Of a stretch of 64,000 nucleotides of DNA, positions 26,835-37,020 are shown in pieces. The translations under genes and the position numbers were made by a program. The stretch is from Palleronia marisminoris (GTDB taxonomy: Bacteria > Pseudomonadota > Alphaproteobacteria > Rhodobacterales > Rhodobacteraceae). The notes below the pieces were generated by a model. The model was not told the origin of the DNA. It made no database searches and saw nothing but the letters and a program-made list of their open reading frames with translations. The stretch covers positions 434,001 to 498,000 of the forward strand of contig NZ_FWFV01000001.1 of the NCBI RefSeq assembly GCF_900172315.1, written 5' to 3'. Position 1 is the stretch's first letter; every line of letters starts with the position of its first letter.

Positions 26835-28003
26835 TTCCCGTCGCCGAGGCGCTCTCTCGCGTCTTCGACCTCGTCCGACCGCTCGGCGCCGAACATGTGC
26901 CGCTGCGTGTTGCCGCCGGGCGCGTCCTGGCCGAACCCGTCATCGCGAAATTCGGCCAGCCGCCCTTCCCGGCCTCGTCCATGGACGGCTACGCGGTGCC
27001 GACCGACGATCCCGCCCCCGGAGACCGCTTCGACGTCATCGGCGAAAGCGCCGCAGGGCACGGCTTTGCCGGGCGCCTCTCTGCAGGTCAGGCCGTTCGC
27101 ATCTTCACCGGCGCACCGGTGCCCGAAGGCGGCGCGCGGGTCGTGATCCAGGAGGACGTCACGCGCGATGGCGAGCAGATCGTCCTGCGCGAAGACCTTG
27201 ATCCGCGACACTATATTCGCCCTGCCGGTGCCGATTTTGCCGCAGGCACCCCCTTTGCACCCCGCCGCCCCCTGCGCCCGGCGGACATCGCGCTGATCGC
27301 CGCAATGGGTCACGGCGAGGTCGCCCTCCGCCGCCGCCCCGAGATCGGGCTGATCGCCACCGGCGACGAACTGGTGATGCCGGGCGAGACGCCGGGCCCA
27401 GACCAGATCGTGGCGTCGAACACGTTCGGCCTCGCCGCGATGATCGAAGCGGCGGGCGGGATCGCGCGGATGCTGCCGATCGCATGCGACACCGAGGCGT
27501 CGCTGGAGGCCGTGCTCGACCTCGCGGCCGGGGCGGACCTGATCGTGACGGTCGGCGGCGCCTCGGTCGGGGACCACGACCTCGTGGCGAAGGTGGCCGA
27601 GGCTCGCGGGATGGAGCGCGCCTTCTACAAGGTAGCCATGCGGCCGGGCAAGCCGCTGATGGCCGGGCGGATCGGCGGCATCCCCATGATCGGGCTGCCC
27701 GGAAACCCTGTCTCGGCAATGGTTTGCGGGATGATCTTCGTGCTTCCCATGATGCGCGTGATGCTGGGCCTTCCGGCCGAGCCCGCCCCTCGTCGCTCCG
27801 TCCGGCTTGCAATCGACATGCCCGCGAACGGTCCACGCGAGCACTACATGCGCGCGCGTCTCGATGCCGACGGCGTCACGCCGTTCGATAGCCAGGACAG
27901 TGCACGGCTGGGCATCCTCTCGGCCGCGGATGCGCTGATCGTTCGCCCGCCCCACGACCCGGCGCGTAATAAAGGCGAGCCAGTCGACATCGTCGAACTG
28001 TGA
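26831..28003 (+). CDS. moeA: Molybdopterin molybdotransferase MoeA
   Basis: Inserts molybdate into adenylated molybdopterin, 390 residues. The GTG start overlaps the moaC stop by four bases (GTGA). Markers are [27 protein letters not shown], the MoCF/MogA-like domain beginning [43 protein letters not shown] and [11 protein letters not shown]. It belongs to the tyrS-trpC-moaC-moeA run; lexA follows after its own promoter. Confidence 0.97.
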   Translation: MIPVAEALSRVFDLVRPLGAEHVPLRVAAGRVLAEPVIAKFGQPPFPASSMDGYAVPTDDPAPGDRFDVIGESAAGHGFAGRLSAGQAVRIFTGAPVPEGGARVVIQEDVTRDGEQIVLREDLDPRHYIRPAGADFAAGTPFAPRRPLRPADIALIAAMGHGEVALRRRPEIGLIATGDELVMPGETPGPDQIVASNTFGLAAMIEAAGGIARMLPIACDTEASLEAVLDLAAGADLIVTVGGASVGDHDLVAKVAEARGMERAFYKVAMRPGKPLMAGRIGGIPMIGLPGNPVSAMVCGMIFVLPMMRVMLGLPAEPAPRRSVRLAIDMPANGPREHYMRARLDADGVTPFDSQDSARLGILSAADALIVRPPHDPARNKGEPVDIVEL

Positions 28004-28009
28004 CAAAAG

Positions 28010-28038
28010 TTGACACGAAGCGGGAACGCGGCTAGAAC
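28010..28038 (+). promoter_or_regulatory. lexA promoter
   Basis: TTGACA at 28010-28015 and TAGAAC at 28033-28038 are separated by exactly 17 bases, about 32 bases before the lexA start. The -35 matches the sigma-70 consensus perfectly, and the -10 coincides with the second half of the LexA box. Confidence 0.8.
28024..28038 (+). promoter_or_regulatory. SOS box (LexA operator) in the lexA promoter
   Basis: GAAC-N7-GAAC, i.e. GTTC-N7-GTTC on the other strand, which is the established alphaproteobacterial LexA site. It lies over the -10 element, so bound LexA would block its own promoter, the usual autoregulation. Confidence 0.88.
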
Positions 28039-28069
28039 ATAGCGGAAACGAGTAGCCGGAGACCGTTCG

Positions 28070-28765
28070 ATGCTGACCCGCAAGCAACTGGAATTGCTGT
28101 CCTTCATCAACAAGCGGATGCAGCGCGACGGGGTGCCGCCCTCTTTCGACGAGATGAAGGAGGCATTGGACCTCCGCTCGAAGTCCGGGATTCACCGCCT
28201 GATCACCGCGCTGGAAGAGCGTGGCTTCATCCGCCGCCTTGCCCACCGGGCCCGCGCGATCGAGATCGTGAAGCTGCCCGAAAGCCTCGACCCGCGGGGC
28301 GGCGGCTTCAGCCCGCGCGTGATCGAGGGCGATCGCCCCGACGCACCGCCACCGCCGAACGCGATGCGGGTCGAGGTCGACGCGGTCGAACTTCCGGTGA
28401 TGGGCCGGATCGCCGCCGGCGTCCCGATCGAGGCGATTTCCGAGGTCAGCCACAACGTCGCCGTGCCCAGCCAGATGTTGTCGGGCAAGGGCGAGCACTA
28501 CGCTCTCGAAGTCCGCGGCGATTCGATGATCGACGCCGGGATCAACGACGGCGATGTGGTGGTGATTCGCGAAACCACTACTGCCGAGACCGGCGATATC
28601 GTGGTCGCCGTGGTCGAGGGTTACGAGGCCACGCTGAAGCGGTTCCGCCGGCAGGGCTCATCCATCGCCCTCGAAGCAGCGAACCCCGCCTACGAGACCC
28701 GCGTGTTCCGCGACGACCAGGTCAAGGTGCAGGGCAAGCTGGTCGGGCTGCTGCGCACCTACTGA
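28070..28765 (+). CDS. lexA: SOS repressor LexA
   Basis: Repressor of the DNA-damage response that self-cleaves when RecA is activated, 231 residues. An N-terminal winged helix ([17 protein letters not shown] through [18 protein letters not shown]) is followed by the S24 peptidase domain: cleavage site Ala116-Gly117 in RIAAGVP, nucleophile Ser152 in [10 protein letters not shown] and Lys190 in EATLKRF. All residues needed for cleavage are present. Convergent with comEC, with stops overlapping by seven bases. In R. capsulatus LexA also affects GTA output. Confidence 0.98.
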   Translation: MLTRKQLELLSFINKRMQRDGVPPSFDEMKEALDLRSKSGIHRLITALEERGFIRRLAHRARAIEIVKLPESLDPRGGGFSPRVIEGDRPDAPPPPNAMRVEVDAVELPVMGRIAAGVPIEAISEVSHNVAVPSQMLSGKGEHYALEVRGDSMIDAGINDGDVVVIRETTTAETGDIVVAVVEGYEATLKRFRRQGSSIALEAANPAYETRVFRDDQVKVQGKLVGLLRTY

Positions 28766-30825
28766 GACTGGGCCAGAAGCCTCGGCTGGGGCTCGGGCGC
28801 GTCGTCCTGCGGCGCGAGCGGCCCCGTCCACATCCTGCGCCCAGACGTGTCGGCCTCACGTATCACCGTGAGGCCGTCTTTCGTCTCGATGATCGCCACT
28901 GACCCGCTACGCGCCAGACGCGACGTGTCGAACAGCGTGCAGTCGGCCGGCCCGGGCAGTTCGGCCGTGGTGACGACGATGCGCCCCGGCCGGCAGGCAG
29001 CGGCGGCCCGGGCGGCGTTGTCCCGCCCGTAGACATGGTGAACCTCCACCCCGGCAAGCACGGCCACGTCGTCGGTCCAGCCCGGCCGTTCGGCTGCGGT
29101 GGGTTGGTCGACCGTGTCGCCGTCGTTCTCCAGCCAGACCTGCGCCGCGAACCCGGCGCCCCGGGGCTTCGACAGCGAGCGGCCTTCGGGCGTCATGATC
29201 CCGGCCAGCGTCCCGGTCGGGTCGATCAGCAGCGCCGGACGCGTGGCCGTCACCCAGAGCGCGAGGCTGAGGGCCAGCGGCGGGACGCAGACCCATCTCA
29301 TGCGCCCGCGCATCACCACCAGAAGAAGCGCGCCGACGGCGAAAGCCGGCAGCGCCCAAGGATGTGGCGAGGGCAGCGCGAAGGCCGCGCCCGGCCAGGT
29401 CCCCACCCGCATCGCGACGCCCAGGATCCAGTCGATCCCCGGCGCCATGAGGTAAAGCCCCAGCGCCTCGAGGCCGAAGGGCGCCAACGCGGCGGCCAGC
29501 ACCGCGGCCGGCATGACCAGCGCCCCCATGACCGGCACGCTGATGAGGTTCGCGAGCAGCCCATATTGCGAGACCTGGTTGAAATGCGCCGCGCCGAATG
29601 GCGCCGTGGCGGCCCCCGCGACGAAGGACGAGATCAGAAGCGAAGCGATGAAGCCCGCCGGCCCCTTTCGCGGCAGCCAAGTCTTGCCGCGCAGTGCGGC
29701 GAAGCCGGCGACAAGGGCCGTCGTCGCGGCGAAGGACATCTGGAAGCCGGGCTCGGCCATCGCCTCGGGACGGAGGCACAGGATCAGGATCGCCGCGATG
29801 GCCACGGAACGCAACGTCACGGCGCGCCGTCCCAGCATCACCGCGCCCAGCATCACCGCCGCCATCAGGAACGCCCGCTGCGTCGCAACCGTGTTACCCG
29901 ACAGCGCGAGGTACGCCGCACCCGCCAGCAGCGCGCCGGCCGCGGCCATGGATTTCGCTGGCCACGCAAGGCCGGTGCGCGGCGACAGGACCAGCGCGAT
30001 CCGCAGGGCGGTGAAGACCACGCCCGTCATCAGCCCCATGTGCAGGCCCGAGATCGCCAGGAGATGCGCCAGGTTCGACGCCCTCAGCGCCGCCATCACC
30101 TCGGGGTCGATCCCGCTTCGGTCGCCGGTGGTGATCGCTGCGGCGAAGGTGCCGGTCTGGCCCGGCAGCACCTCGCGCACCCGTTCGCCGACCGCCGCAC
30201 GCACCCGCTGGATTGGCAGGGCGCCGGTCGGCGGCTTGAGCAGCAGCGCCGGCGTGCGGGCATAGCCGACGCCGCCCAGCTGGTCGAAGAAGGCCATGCG
30301 CCGGAAGTCGAAGCCGCCCGGCTCGACCGGGCCTTCGGGGGCCGACAGATGCGCGGTCACGATCACCGTCTGGCCCGGCACCGGGTCCAGCCAGTGCTGG
30401 TCGCCGTGGAGGGACACGCGCACCCGCGCCGGCGTCTCGTCCGGGTTCATCCGTTCGAGAACCACCTGGTCCAGCGTAAGGCGCGGCTTGTCCGAGGCCG
30501 AGCGATCGACCGCCACGATCCGCCCCTGTACGGCGCCGTAATAGCGCCACTCCATCACCGGGGCGGCGATGGTGGCGGTGCGCAACCCGCTCAGCCCGAA
30601 GCCCGCGCCGATCAGCAGGACGGCCATCACTATCGGCGACCGCCAGCCCCGCACGAGCATCACGGCCCCGACGGAAAACAACCCGCCCAGCCCGATCCAG
30701 ACGGGCCGCGACGGCTCGGTCGGAAGGCCGAAATACAGCGCGATCCCGAGGCCGAGGCAAAGCGGAACCCACAGGAACAGCGCCCCGCGCTGCGCCTCGA
30801 GCATGTCCCACACGGCCTGCCGCAC
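28759..30825 (-). CDS. comEC: ComEC/Rec2-family DNA uptake channel
   Basis: Inner-membrane channel that brings single-stranded DNA into the cell, 688 residues. Four regions are visible: N-terminal membrane helices, an OB-like DUF4131 region ([16 protein letters not shown]), the Competence domain with [20 protein letters not shown] followed by [19 protein letters not shown], and many further helices. The C-terminus is short compared with ComEC proteins that end in a complete metallo-beta-lactamase domain, so the nuclease part seems to be absent or degenerate. GTG 30825 is supported by GGAGGAC five bases upstream. In R. capsulatus ComEC is needed to receive GTA DNA. Confidence 0.93.
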   Translation of the reverse strand: MRQAVWDMLEAQRGALFLWVPLCLGLGIALYFGLPTEPSRPVWIGLGGLFSVGAVMLVRGWRSPIVMAVLLIGAGFGLSGLRTATIAAPVMEWRYYGAVQGRIVAVDRSASDKPRLTLDQVVLERMNPDETPARVRVSLHGDQHWLDPVPGQTVIVTAHLSAPEGPVEPGGFDFRRMAFFDQLGGVGYARTPALLLKPPTGALPIQRVRAAVGERVREVLPGQTGTFAAAITTGDRSGIDPEVMAALRASNLAHLLAISGLHMGLMTGVVFTALRIALVLSPRTGLAWPAKSMAAAGALLAGAAYLALSGNTVATQRAFLMAAVMLGAVMLGRRAVTLRSVAIAAILILCLRPEAMAEPGFQMSFAATTALVAGFAALRGKTWLPRKGPAGFIASLLISSFVAGAATAPFGAAHFNQVSQYGLLANLISVPVMGALVMPAAVLAAALAPFGLEALGLYLMAPGIDWILGVAMRVGTWPGAAFALPSPHPWALPAFAVGALLLVVMRGRMRWVCVPPLALSLALWVTATRPALLIDPTGTLAGIMTPEGRSLSKPRGAGFAAQVWLENDGDTVDQPTAAERPGWTDDVAVLAGVEVHHVYGRDNAARAAAACRPGRIVVTTAELPGPADCTLFDTSRLARSGSVAIIETKDGLTVIREADTSGRRMWTGPLAPQDDAPEPQPRLLAQSQ

Positions 30826-30889
30826 TTGTCCTCCGAGAACCCAAAGACTACACCGGCGGCATTGATCCCACAGTCTCGGTTAAGCCCAT

Positions 30890-32323
30890 ATGAACGACGC
30901 CCCGATCGTGACGCGCATCGCGCCATCGCCCACCGGTTTCATGCATGTGGGCACCGCGCGCACGGCACTGTTCAACTGGCTTTACGCCCGCGGGCGCGGC
31001 GGCAAGTTCCTGCTGCGGGTCGAGGATACCGACCGCGCGCGCTCGACTCCCGAGGCGACCGAGGCGATCCTGAAGGGCCTGCGGTGGCTCGGCCTCGACT
31101 GGGATGGCGACGCGGTCAGCCAGGCAGACCGGGCCGAGCGTCATGCCGAGGTCGCCCGCGCGATGGTCGAGAGCGGCGCCGCCTACAGGTGCTTCGCAAC
31201 CCAGGACGAGATCGAGACCTTCCGCGAGACCGCGAAGGCCGAGGGCCGCTCGACCCTCTACCGCTCGCCCTGGCGCGACAGCGCACCCGGTGAGCATCCC
31301 GACGCGCCCTACGTGATCCGCGTGAAGGCCCCGCTGGAAGGCGAAACGGTGATCGCCGACGCGGTGCAGGGCGACGTGCGGTTCCGGAACGACCAGCTCG
31401 ACGACATGGTGCTGCTGCGCTCGGACGGCAGCCCGACCTACATGCTGGCGGTGGTGGTGGACGATCACGACATGGGCGTCACCCACGTGATCAGGGGCGA
31501 CGACCACCTGAACAACGCCGCGCGTCAGGGGCTGATCTACGACGCCATGGGCTGGCCGCGCCCGGTCTACGCCCACATCCCGCTGATCCATGGCGAGGAC
31601 GGCAAGAAGCTGTCCAAGCGTCATGGGGCCACGGGGGTCGAGGAATACGCGGCCATGGGCTACCCGGCCGAGGCGATGCGCAACTACCTTGCGCGGCTGG
31701 GCTGGAGCCATGGCGACGACGAGGTCTTCACGACCGAGCAGGCGCTCGAGTGGTTCGACCTGGGCGGCATCGGCCGCTCCCCTGCCCGGCTGGATTTCAA
31801 GAAGCTCGACAACGTGTCGGGCCAGCACATCGCCATGATGGAGACGGACGCGCTGCTGACCGCCATCGCCGCATGGCGCAGCGCCGCCGGCTTGCAGGCG
31901 CTGACCGAGGACGAGCGTGAGGCGCTGTCCCGCGCGATGCCGTTGGTCAAGGACCGCGCCAAGAAGCTGCCGGATCTGATCGAGAAGGCGCATTTCGCGC
32001 TGACCACGCGACCCCTCGAGATCGAGCCGAAGGCGCTCAAGGCGCTGGATACGGTATCCCTCGGTATACTGTCGGAATTGACGCCGCAGCTGCAAAATGC
32101 TAGCTGGGATCGGGACACGCTCGAGGCCGTGGCGGGCCGGATCGCCGAGGCTCACGGCCTGGGGCTCGGCAAGGTTGCAGCCCCCCTCCGGGCGGCACTG
32201 GCAGGCCGAACCGCCACCCCGAGCGTCTTCGACATGATGGTCGTCCTGGGACGAGAGGAAACCCTCGCCCGGATCGGTGAAGCCGTGGAGACGGCATCTC
32301 GACAGGAGACTACCGAAAATTAA
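30890..32323 (+). CDS. gltX: Glutamyl-tRNA synthetase
   Basis: Charges tRNA-Glu (and possibly tRNA-Gln for the amidotransferase route), 477 residues. [20 protein letters not shown] contains the HIGH-like motif, [15 protein letters not shown] is the KMSKS loop, and [15 protein letters not shown] is present. Divergent from comEC with a 64-base spacer, and followed by gltA. Confidence 0.97.
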   Translation: MNDAPIVTRIAPSPTGFMHVGTARTALFNWLYARGRGGKFLLRVEDTDRARSTPEATEAILKGLRWLGLDWDGDAVSQADRAERHAEVARAMVESGAAYRCFATQDEIETFRETAKAEGRSTLYRSPWRDSAPGEHPDAPYVIRVKAPLEGETVIADAVQGDVRFRNDQLDDMVLLRSDGSPTYMLAVVVDDHDMGVTHVIRGDDHLNNAARQGLIYDAMGWPRPVYAHIPLIHGEDGKKLSKRHGATGVEEYAAMGYPAEAMRNYLARLGWSHGDDEVFTTEQALEWFDLGGIGRSPARLDFKKLDNVSGQHIAMMETDALLTAIAAWRSAAGLQALTEDEREALSRAMPLVKDRAKKLPDLIEKAHFALTTRPLEIEPKALKALDTVSLGILSELTPQLQNASWDRDTLEAVAGRIAEAHGLGLGKVAAPLRAALAGRTATPSVFDMMVVLGREETLARIGEAVETASRQETTEN

Positions 32324-32374
32324 ATCCGGGCCTGTACAGGCCTGAAACAGCCAACAGGACAGGGATTTCGCGAC

Positions 32375-33670
32375 ATGGCCGAAGATCAGAAAACCGCCAA
32401 GCTCAGCTTCGACGGGCAGGAGTTCGAGCTGCCGATTCATTCGCCCACGGCGGGACCCGACGTCATCGACATCCGCAAGCTGTACGCCCAGGCCGGCGTC
32501 TTCACCTACGACCCGGGCTTCACCTCGACCGCGTCCTGCGACTCGACCATCACCTTCATCGACGGCGAGAAGGGCGAGTTGCTGCACCGCGGCTATCCGA
32601 TCGACCAGCTCGCCTCGAAATCGCACTTTCTCGAGGTCTGCTTCCTTCTGCTCTACGGGAATCTTCCGACCTCCGAGCAGCTCGAGGATTTCGAGAACCG
32701 CGTGACGAGCCACACGATGCTGCATGAACAGATGCAGTATTTCTTCCGCGGCTTCCGCCGGGACGCGCACCCGATGGCCGTCATGGTCGGCGTGGTCGGC
32801 GCGATGTCGGCCTTCTACCACGACAGCACCGACATCTCGGACCCGTGGCAGCGCGAGGTCGCCTCGATCCGCCTGATCGCCAAGATGCCGACGATCGCCG
32901 CCTGGGCCTACAAGTACTCGATCGGGCAACCCTTCGTGTATCCGCGCAACGACCTCGACTACGCGTCGAACTTCCTGCGCATGTGCTTCAGCGTCCCGGC
33001 CGAGGATTACGTGGCGAACCCGATCCTGAGCCGCGCGATGGACCGGATCTTCACGCTGCACGCCGATCACGAGCAGAACGCCTCGACCTCGACGGTGCGG
33101 CTGGCCTCGTCGAGCGGAGCCAACCCTTTTGCCTGTATCGCCGCCGGCATCGCCTGCCTCTGGGGTCCCGCGCATGGTGGCGCCAACCAGGCCTGCCTCG
33201 AGATGCTGCGCGAGATCGGCACGCCGGACCGCATCCCCGAATACATCGCCCGCGCCAAGGACAAGAACGATCCGTTCCGCCTGATGGGCTTCGGCCACCG
33301 GGTCTACAAGAACCACGACCCGCGCGCGACGGTGATGAAGCAGTCCGCGGACGAGGTGCTCGACCTCCTGGGGATCGAGAACAACCCGACCCTGCAGACC
33401 GCCAAGGAACTCGAGCGGATCGCGCTGGAGGATGACTACTTCCGCGAGAAGAAGCTGTTCCCGAACGTCGATTTCTACTCGGGCATCATCCTAGACGCGA
33501 TGGGGTTCCCGCAGTCGATGTTCACGCCGATCTTCGCCGTGGCGCGCACCGTGGGCTGGATCAGCCAGTGGAAGGAGCAGATCAGCGACCCGCAGCACAA
33601 GATCGGCCGCCCGCGTCAGCTCTACCTCGGCGAGACCGCGCGCGACTACGTGGACGTCGAAAAGCGCTGA
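32375..33670 (+). CDS. gltA: Citrate synthase
   Basis: First TCA-cycle enzyme, joining acetyl-CoA and oxaloacetate, 431 residues, type II. The catalytic histidines are in [17 protein letters not shown] and [15 protein letters not shown], and Asp is in [18 protein letters not shown]. Start [12 protein letters not shown] at 32375. Strong terminator follows. Confidence 0.98.
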   Translation: MAEDQKTAKLSFDGQEFELPIHSPTAGPDVIDIRKLYAQAGVFTYDPGFTSTASCDSTITFIDGEKGELLHRGYPIDQLASKSHFLEVCFLLLYGNLPTSEQLEDFENRVTSHTMLHEQMQYFFRGFRRDAHPMAVMVGVVGAMSAFYHDSTDISDPWQREVASIRLIAKMPTIAAWAYKYSIGQPFVYPRNDLDYASNFLRMCFSVPAEDYVANPILSRAMDRIFTLHADHEQNASTSTVRLASSSGANPFACIAAGIACLWGPAHGGANQACLEMLREIGTPDRIPEYIARAKDKNDPFRLMGFGHRVYKNHDPRATVMKQSADEVLDLLGIENNPTLQTAKELERIALEDDYFREKKLFPNVDFYSGIILDAMGFPQSMFTPIFAVARTVGWISQWKEQISDPQHKIGRPRQLYLGETARDYVDVEKR

Positions 33671-33691
33671 AGCGCAAACCGCCGGACGATC

Positions 33692-33718
33692 AAGGCCGCC
33701 CCTCGGGGCGGCCTTTTT
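33692..33718 (+). terminator. Strong terminator after gltA
   Basis: A perfect 9-bp stem (GGCCGCCCC with GGGGCGGCC) and minimal loop followed by five T, 22 bases after the gltA stop. An AA/TT extension adds two pairs. Confidence 0.92.
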
Positions 33719-33741
33719 CATGCGTCATGACTTGGAGGCGG

Positions 33742-34842
33742 TCAGGCCGCCCGGATCTTCTCGAGGAACGGGTAGTCCGTGTAGCCGGTCTCGTCCCCGC
33801 CATAGAACGTGTCCTGATCCTGCGGGTTCAGCGCGGCACCCTGGCGGAAACGCTCGGGCAGGTCGGGGTTGGCGATGAAGTCGCGCCCGAAGGCCACCGC
33901 GTCGGCGTGACCCTTGGCGATCACATCGGCCGCCGAGGCCGCGTCGAAGCCGCCGTTCGAGATGTAGAACCCGTCGAAATGACCGCGCAGGCGCTCGAGG
34001 ATATCGCGCTGTTCCTGGGTGGTATCCGAGCCGAAGAACTCTTCGACCACGTGCAGATAGGCGAGCTGTTCGCCCGAGATCAGCTTGTAGACCTGCGTGA
34101 ACAGCCCTTCGGGGTCGCTGTCGGAAATGTCGTTCGCCTGGCCCAGCGGCGACAGGCGGATGCCGACCCTGTCGCGGTCCCAGACACCGAGCACGGCGTC
34201 GATGACCCGGCGCAGGAAGCGCATCCGGTTCTCGACCGCGCCGCCGTATTCGTCGTCGCGCCGGTTGGTCTTGTCCTGCAGGAACTGGTCGATCAGGTAG
34301 CCGTTCGCGCCGTGGATCTCGACACCGTCGAACCCGGCCTCCTTGGCGTTCTGCGCGGCGACGCGGTAATCCTCGATCAGCGCGTCGATCTCGTCGATGG
34401 TGACCGCGTGGGGTTCCGAGCAATCCTCGAACCCGTTCTCGGTGAAGGTCTTGGTCTGCGCCGAAACGGCCGAGGGTGCCTGCGGGGTCTGCCCCTCGGG
34501 CAGGAGCGAGTTGTGGCTGATCCGGCCGACATGCCACAGCTGCATGTAGATGCGCCCGCCCTGGGCGTGCACGGCGTCGGTGATCTTCTTCCAGGCGGCG
34601 ACATGGGAGGCGTCATGGATGCCCGGCGTGTCCTTGTAGCCCTTGCCCATGGCCGAGATCTGGGTCGCCTCGGTCAGGATCATGCCGGCGCTGGCACGCT
34701 GGGCGTAGTAGGTCTGCGCCGCCTCCCAGGGGGTGCCGTCCGCATGCGAGCGGTTCCGCGTCAGCGGCGCCATCAGCACGCGGTTCGGCAGGGCGAGCCC
34801 GCCCATGCGAACGGGCGAGAAAAGGATCGAGGTATCGGTCAT
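33742..34842 (-). CDS. Old Yellow Enzyme-family alkene reductase
   Basis: FMN-dependent ene reductase, 366 residues, NemA/NEM-reductase type, reducing activated double bonds or nitro compounds with NAD(P)H. Signs are NRVLMAPLTRNRSHADG, LTEATQISAMGKGY, YMQLWHVGRISH (flavin contacts), GFDGVEIHGANGYLIDQF with the substrate His-x-x-Asn, and KTNRRDDEYGGAVENR. Start at 34842, with no evident operon partner. Natural substrate unknown. Confidence 0.93.
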   Translation of the reverse strand: MTDTSILFSPVRMGGLALPNRVLMAPLTRNRSHADGTPWEAAQTYYAQRASAGMILTEATQISAMGKGYKDTPGIHDASHVAAWKKITDAVHAQGGRIYMQLWHVGRISHNSLLPEGQTPQAPSAVSAQTKTFTENGFEDCSEPHAVTIDEIDALIEDYRVAAQNAKEAGFDGVEIHGANGYLIDQFLQDKTNRRDDEYGGAVENRMRFLRRVIDAVLGVWDRDRVGIRLSPLGQANDISDSDPEGLFTQVYKLISGEQLAYLHVVEEFFGSDTTQEQRDILERLRGHFDGFYISNGGFDAASAADVIAKGHADAVAFGRDFIANPDLPERFRQGAALNPQDQDTFYGGDETGYTDYPFLEKIRAA

Positions 34843-34951
34843 GAGTGACTCCGTGGGGTGAATCTCGCAGGCTGAACCAATAGGTATGCATCGCGTTCCC
34901 CCGCAGTCCGTGTACAGATGCACAGGCGGTCTCATGCCTCGAAAGGCTCCC

Positions 34952-35728
34952 ATGAAGCTTCGTATTTCTGCCGAACTCAAATACTCTCTCGAGGCGCCGA
35001 CGGATGCGCTCGTGCAGGTCGAAGCAGCGGCGACGCTGCAGCAGACCATCGTGTCCGAGCGGCTCGACGCCGGCGAAACGACCTACCTGAGCCGCATCTC
35101 GTCAGAGGATTCGATCGGCACGCGGGTCTGGCTGTCCTGCGCCGAGTCGCTGTCGGTCCGCTACGAGTCCGAGGTCGAGATCGAGCGCCCCGCGGTCGAT
35201 CTGCAAAGCCTCAACGCCGAGCCCGTCCACCGCCTGCCCCACGAGGCTGTGCGTTACCTGATGGCCTCGCGCTTCTGCCCCTCGGACGAGTTCCAGAGCT
35301 TCGTCGCCGCCGAATTCTCGCAGGTGCAGGGTGGCGCCTGCATCGCCGAGATGGCCGAGTGGATCGGCAGCCGCTTCATCTACTCGCCGGGCGCATCAGG
35401 CCCGCAGACGACCGCGCTGGATACGTTCGTGCAGCGTCGGGGCATCTGCCGCGACTTTGCGCATGTGCTGATCTCGCTCGCGCGGGCGAAGGCGATCCCC
35501 GCGCGGATGGTGTCGTGCTACGCGCCCGACGTGGACCCGCAGGATTTCCACGCGGTGGCCGAGGTCTGGCTGGATGGCGGCTGGCACTTGGTCGACCCGA
35601 CCGACATGGCCAAACCGCAGGAGACGGCAGTGATCGGCGTCGGACGCGACGCCGCCGACATCGCCTTCCTGACGACCTATGGCTGGGCGACGCTGCAGAA
35701 CCAGCAGGTATGGGTGAACCGGGCCTAG
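34952..35728 (+). CDS. Transglutaminase-like cysteine protease family protein
   Basis: A 258-residue transglutaminase-core protein. An N-terminal beta domain (LRISAELKYSLEAPTDALVQ) precedes the catalytic core: Cys in TFVQRRGICRDFAHV, His in PQDFHAVAEVWLDGGW and Asp in HLVDPTDMAKP. Such enzymes act as peptidases or amidases on peptides; the substrate is unknown. The start at ATG 34952 has an AAGG site, and an in-frame ATG at 34886 adds an unconserved leader. Its stop overlaps the convergent enoyl-CoA hydratase stop by four bases (CTAG). Confidence 0.88.
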   Translation: MKLRISAELKYSLEAPTDALVQVEAAATLQQTIVSERLDAGETTYLSRISSEDSIGTRVWLSCAESLSVRYESEVEIERPAVDLQSLNAEPVHRLPHEAVRYLMASRFCPSDEFQSFVAAEFSQVQGGACIAEMAEWIGSRFIYSPGASGPQTTALDTFVQRRGICRDFAHVLISLARAKAIPARMVSCYAPDVDPQDFHAVAEVWLDGGWHLVDPTDMAKPQETAVIGVGRDAADIAFLTTYGWATLQNQQVWVNRA

Positions 35729-36501
35729 CGCCCTTCGTATTGCGGCGGGCGCTTCTGCAGGAAGGCCATGACGCCTTCGCGGAAGTCGTGGGTCTGGCCC
35801 ATCCGCCCCTGCAGCCGCGCCTCGAGCGTGAGTTGCGTGGGCAGATCGTTGCCGAAGCTGGCGCGCAGGGCCTCCTTCACACCACGGTAGCTTTCCGTTG
35901 GCCCCTTCGCCAGATGCGCGGCGCGGGCGCGCCAGTGAGCGGCGAAGTCGGAATCTGGGACGGCCTCCCAGATCATGCCCCAGTCAGCGGCCTTCCGGGC
36001 GGTGATCGGCTCGGCGAAGAGCGCCGCACCCATGGCCTTGGCGAGTCCCATCTGGCGGGGCAGCCAGTACGTCCCGCCGGCGTCGGGGATCAGGCCGATC
36101 CGTGTGAAGGCCTGCAGGAACACCGCCGCTTCGGACGCGATGACCACGTCGGCCCCCAGCGCAAGGTTCGCCCCTGCCCCTGCCGCGGCACCGTTCACCG
36201 CGGCGATGGTCGGCACGCGGCATTCGGTGAGGGCGGCGAGCATCGGCTCATATTCCTCGCGCAGCGTCCGTTCGAGGTCGAGCGTCGCCGGGTTCCCCGC
36301 GTCGGCCAGATCCTGCCCCGAGCAGAACGCATCCCCGGCCCCGGTCAGGACGAGCACGCGCGCCTCGGCCTCGGCTTTTCCGATCGCATCGGTGATCTCG
36401 GTCCGCATCTGCGAGTTGAGCGCGTTCTTCCGGTCAGGCCGGTTCAGCGTCAGGACCGCGATGTCGTCGGCGATCTCGAAGGTGATGGCGTCGTACTGCA
36501 T
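35725..36501 (-). CDS. Enoyl-CoA hydratase/isomerase family protein (PaaG-like)
   Basis: Crotonase-fold enzyme, 258 residues. The oxyanion-hole blocks are LVLTGAGDAFCSGQDLAD and AAVNGAAAGAGANLALGADV; the segment RIGLIPDAGGTYWLPRQMGL, with Asp in place of the usual Glu, resembles PaaG, the epoxy-phenylacetyl-CoA isomerase of phenylacetate breakdown. No other paa genes are near, so the exact reaction is uncertain. A dyad lies 15 bases upstream of its start. Confidence 0.85.
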   Translation of the reverse strand: MQYDAITFEIADDIAVLTLNRPDRKNALNSQMRTEITDAIGKAEAEARVLVLTGAGDAFCSGQDLADAGNPATLDLERTLREEYEPMLAALTECRVPTIAAVNGAAAGAGANLALGADVVIASEAAVFLQAFTRIGLIPDAGGTYWLPRQMGLAKAMGAALFAEPITARKAADWGMIWEAVPDSDFAAHWRARAAHLAKGPTESYRGVKEALRASFGNDLPTQLTLEARLQGRMGQTHDFREGVMAFLQKRPPQYEGR

Positions 36502-36515
36502 GGGGCCTCCCTTGG

Positions 36516-36535
36516 TTGCGCCGAAACTGGCGCAA
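36516..36535. promoter_or_regulatory. Perfect dyad upstream of the enoyl-CoA hydratase gene
   Basis: TTGCGCC and GGCGCAA separated by six bases, 15 bases before the start codon at 36501. It is shaped like a TetR-type operator; it could equally be an RNA hairpin ending the ccmH message, but no T-tract follows. Confidence 0.4.
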
Positions 36536-36570
36536 TTCCGGGCGCGGGGGAAGCGGAACGCCCCGTTACA

Positions 36571-37020
36571 TCACTCCTTCAGAAGCGTATCCAGGCGCGC
36601 CTGTTCCTCGGGTGTCAGCGCGTCATCCCGGCGTTTGCCTTCCGGGCGGCGGCGAAGGGCGATCACGGCAATCCCTGCCCCGCCCAGCAGCATCGCGGGC
36701 CCGGCGAGCCACAGGATCAGGTTCGCCCCCGTTACCGTGGGGCGCAGCAGGACGTATTCGCCGTAGCGATCCACGAGGTAGGCGATCACCTCGTCATCGG
36801 TGTCGCCGGCCACCAGCCGCTCGCGCACCGCAAGCCGCAGGTCGCGGGCGAGGTCGGCGTTCGATTCGTCGATATTCTCGTTGCGGCAGACGAGGCAGCG
36901 CAGCCCTTCGGACAGTTCCCGCGCACGGGATTCCAGCACCGGATCGTCGAGCACCTCGTCGGGCTGGACGGCAAGAGCCGGCGACGCAAGCAGCGCCAGG
37001 ATCAGGAGGAGCCGCCTCAT
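36571..37020 (-). CDS. ccmH: Cytochrome c maturation protein CcmH
   Basis: Periplasmic thiol-redox protein that reduces apocytochrome c before heme ligation, 149 residues. A signal/anchor sequence (RRLLLILALLASPALA) is followed by the redox pair in LRCLVCRNENI (Cys42, Cys45) and by a C-terminal membrane helix around residues 102-121. ATGA overlap with ccmF upstream. Confidence 0.95.
   Translation of the reverse strand: MRRLLLILALLASPALAVQPDEVLDDPVLESRARELSEGLRCLVCRNENIDESNADLARDLRLAVRERLVAGDTDDEVIAYLVDRYGEYVLLRPTVTGANLILWLAGPAMLLGGAGIAVIALRRRPEGKRRDDALTPEEQARLDTLLKE

Noticed and set aside
30848-33316. Open frame of 822 codons opposite gltX and gltA
   Set aside because: Antisense shadow; the plus strand encodes full gltX and gltA.
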